64,000 nucleotides of DNA from Streptomyces xanthochromogenes (lineage in GTDB: Bacteria > Actinomycetota > Actinomycetes > Streptomycetales > Streptomycetaceae). The notes under the pieces are model-generated. The model had not been told where the DNA came from and searched no databases. It saw only the letters and a program-made list of their open reading frames with translations. The translations under genes were made by a program, and so were the position numbers. The stretch is taken from contig NZ_BMUZ01000015.1 in NCBI RefSeq assembly GCF_014650455.1, positions 70,257-134,256 on the forward strand, read 5' to 3'. Below, piece by piece: positions 62,588 to 64,000 of this stretch (position 1 is the stretch's first letter; every line of letters begins with the position of its first letter).

Positions 62588-64000
62588 TTGCCGCTCCCGG
62601 AGGTGAAGAACTTGGCGACGATCTGCTGGGCGGCGGTGCCCCGGTCGTACTCACCGAACTCGGCCGCGAAACGCTCCCGCGCCCCGGCGTACTCGGTGTC
62701 CGCCGACTTGAGCTCCTCCACCGCCGCGAACAGCGCGGCCTCGGTGCCCACGACCGGCCCCGGCGCCTTCTCGCGCAGGTCGAAGTAGGTGCCGCGAGCC
62801 TCGCCCGCGTACTCCTCGTAGTCGTACGTGAAGAAGATCATCGGGCGGTCGAGGAGGGTGTAGTCGAACATCAGCGACGAGTAGTCGGTGATCAGCGCGT
62901 CGGCGAGGACGAGCAGCGGCGAGATGTCGTAGCCGCTGGACACGTCGATGACCTTGCCGCGCACCGACGGCGGCAGCACGACCTGGTTGAGGTAGTGCGA
63001 GCGGATCAGCAGCGTGTAGTCGTCACCGAAGCGCTCGGCGAATGCCTCGACGTCGAAGGGCAGCTCGAAGCGGCGCACCGCGCCCTGCGGCGTGGCCCGG
63101 AACGTCGGCGCGTACAGCAGGACCTTCTTCGCCGGGTCGATCTTCAGCTCGGCGGCCAGCGGGCCGCGCTCGCGCGAGCCGGACGCGCTCTCCTGCTCGC
63201 GCGCCTTGACCAGTTCGTCGTTGCGCGGGTAGCCGGCGCGCAGCAGCCGGTCCTCGCGCAGCCGGAAGCCGCGGGCGAGGGTGGCCACATCGTGCTCGGA
63301 GCGGACCAGGAAGTGGTCGAAGCGGTCCAGGCCCCGCTGCAGGCGCTCCCGCTCGGGGCGGCCGAGCACCTTCATCTGCGGCAGGTCGAAGCCCATCCGC
63401 TTCAGGGCGCTGCCGTGCCAGGTCTGGATGTAGGTGGTGCCCGGACGCTTGGTCAGGGACGCCGGGAAGCCCTGGTTGTCGATCCAGAACTCGGCCTGGG
63501 CCAGCGCCCGCAGATAGGCGTAGCTCCAGCGTCTGACCAGCGTGGCGTCCTTGGGGAAACCGGTGGGCTTGGCGCCCTCGTAGGACCAGACGGGCTCGAA
63601 GTCGATGCCCTGGCGGCGCATCTCGTCGTAGATCGCCTTCGGGCTGTCGCTGAACTGCTTGCCCATGTGGCTCTCGAAGACCACCAGACCCTTGCGGATC
63701 GGCAGCTTGGAGAGCACCTCGTGGTAGACGCGGACCTTGGTCTCGCCCGAGTTGAGGTCCTTCTTCATCCGGCGGGCCTTGCGCAGGCTCTTCTTGGCGA
63801 CCCCGGCGGCCTTGCTGCGCAGGGCCTCCTCGATGAGGCCCTGGGTGCGTACGGTCGCGGCGCCCGAGGCGGTCAGGACGTAACTCAGGTTGCCCTTCTT
63901 GGAGACCGACGGCTCGATGCGGTCGGAGACCAGACGGGTCAGACGGGGGCGGACGTGCAGCGGGTGCCCGGAGTTCACGTCGATGCTGCCGGCCGAGACG
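62584..64000 (-). CDS. TagF-like CDP-glycerol glycerophosphotransferase, 5' part cut by window edge
   Basis: At least 471 codons; the frame stays open to the right edge, so the gene is partial in the window. The GTG at 63978 is unlikely to be the true start. C-terminal glyphos_transf domain (from about 62590 to 63680) with VVFESHMGKQFSDSPKAIY, TWHGSALKRMG, RSHYLNQ and the signature DALITDYSSLMFDYTLLDRP. TagF-type enzymes polymerise glycerol phosphate from CDP-glycerol for wall teichoic acid at the membrane. In streptomycetes these proteins often carry an N-terminal glycosyltransferase domain; that part would lie beyond the window. Confidence 0.88.
   Translation of the reverse strand, partial: VSAGSIDVNSGHPLHVRPRLTRLVSDRIEPSVSKKGNLSYVLTASGAATVRTQGLIEEALRSKAAGVAKKSLRKARRMKKDLNSGETKVRVYHEVLSKLPIRKGLVVFESHMGKQFSDSPKAIYDEMRRQGIDFEPVWSYEGAKPTGFPKDATLVRRWSYAYLRALAQAEFWIDNQGFPASLTKRPGTTYIQTWHGSALKRMGFDLPQMKVLGRPERERLQRGLDRFDHFLVRSEHDVATLARGFRLREDRLLRAGYPRNDELVKAREQESASGSRERGPLAAELKIDPAKKVLLYAPTFRATPQGAVRRFELPFDVEAFAERFGDDYTLLIRSHYLNQVVLPPSVRGKVIDVSSGYDISPLLVLADALITDYSSLMFDYTLLDRPMIFFTYDYEEYAGEARGTYFDLREKAPGPVVGTEAALFAAVEELKSADTEYAGARERFAAEFGEYDRGTAAQQIVAKFFTSGSGK

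Noticed and set aside
63976..63978. GTG at 63978 as the true start of the TagF-like gene
   Set aside because: The frame continues open to the window edge without a stop, no ribosome binding site precedes this GTG, and family members usually have a longer N-terminus.

Overview
The window is a stretch of high-G+C actinobacterial chromosome, almost certainly from a Streptomyces. The evidence is the codon bias (nearly every third position G or C), frequent GTG starts, TAGNNT-type -10 boxes lying directly on start codons, and gene order. The order tig-clpP1-clpP2-clpX-valS-folC-ndk-mreBCD-PBP2-rodA followed by the radical-SAM gene, RNase E/G, rplU-rpmA-obg is, from memory of Streptomyces genomes, conserved in that genus. 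There is no prophage, transposase, integrase, rRNA or CRISPR array. The species cannot be named from the sequence.

Layout. (1) 1-16 kb: mixed housekeeping and metabolism. It holds aminopeptidase N, a FrnE/Rv2466c-like thioredoxin-fold protein lacking its second active-site cysteine, a DUF4240 protein, iron superoxide dismutase with Nur-box-like palindromes, three paralogous amino-acid permeases, BioY, a Uma2 protein, ribose-5-phosphate isomerase B, a Nei/Fpg glycosylase, an Eis-type acetyltransferase and a membrane-anchored PP2C/SpoIIE phosphatase. (2) 15.5-21.4 kb: a MacB/FtsX-type ABC exporter whose two genes are separated by a structured intergenic repeat, then a small membrane protein, a secreted FG-GAP protein and tRNA-Gly. 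(3) 21.6-26.4 kb: tRNA-Pro, trigger factor and the ClpP1-ClpP2-ClpX protease, with a ClgR-like operator before clpP1. (4) 26.4-35.7 kb: a Pro/Gln-rich membrane protein, valS, a VKOR-like protein, an orphan histidine kinase, an extra MreB-family gene, folC, a DUF4233 protein and ndk. (5) 36-42.4 kb: the mreB-mreC-mreD-PBP2-rodA cell-wall cluster. (6) 42.6-56.3 kb: CYTH-CHAD protein, B12-binding radical SAM protein, a repeat-built hydrophobic protein of unknown function, a DUF2344 protein, a giant RNase E/G with long low-complexity arms, galU, rplU, rpmA and obg. (7) 56.5-64 kb: a surface-glycopolymer region with a GT2 glycosyltransferase, galE, and on the opposite strand another GT2, a GT4-like glycosyltransferase and a TagF-like glycerophosphotransferase cut by the window edge.

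How the genes work together. The centre is a growth and proteostasis core: protein folding and degradation, aminoacylation, folate, nucleotide pools and lateral or spore wall synthesis. The right end plausibly makes a teichoic-acid-like polymer: GalU supplies UDP-glucose, GalE converts it to UDP-galactose, and the glycosyltransferases and TagF-like enzyme would use such precursors.

I found no clearly new multi-gene system. The best candidates for something undescribed are the repeat-built membrane protein at 46265-47554, sitting between two genes that are usually neighbours; the extra MreB paralogue next to an orphan histidine kinase; the 44-bp tandem hairpin array inside the ABC exporter locus, with a related element inverted 40 kb away; and a recurring leaderless start module, TANNNT-N6-(A/G)TG.
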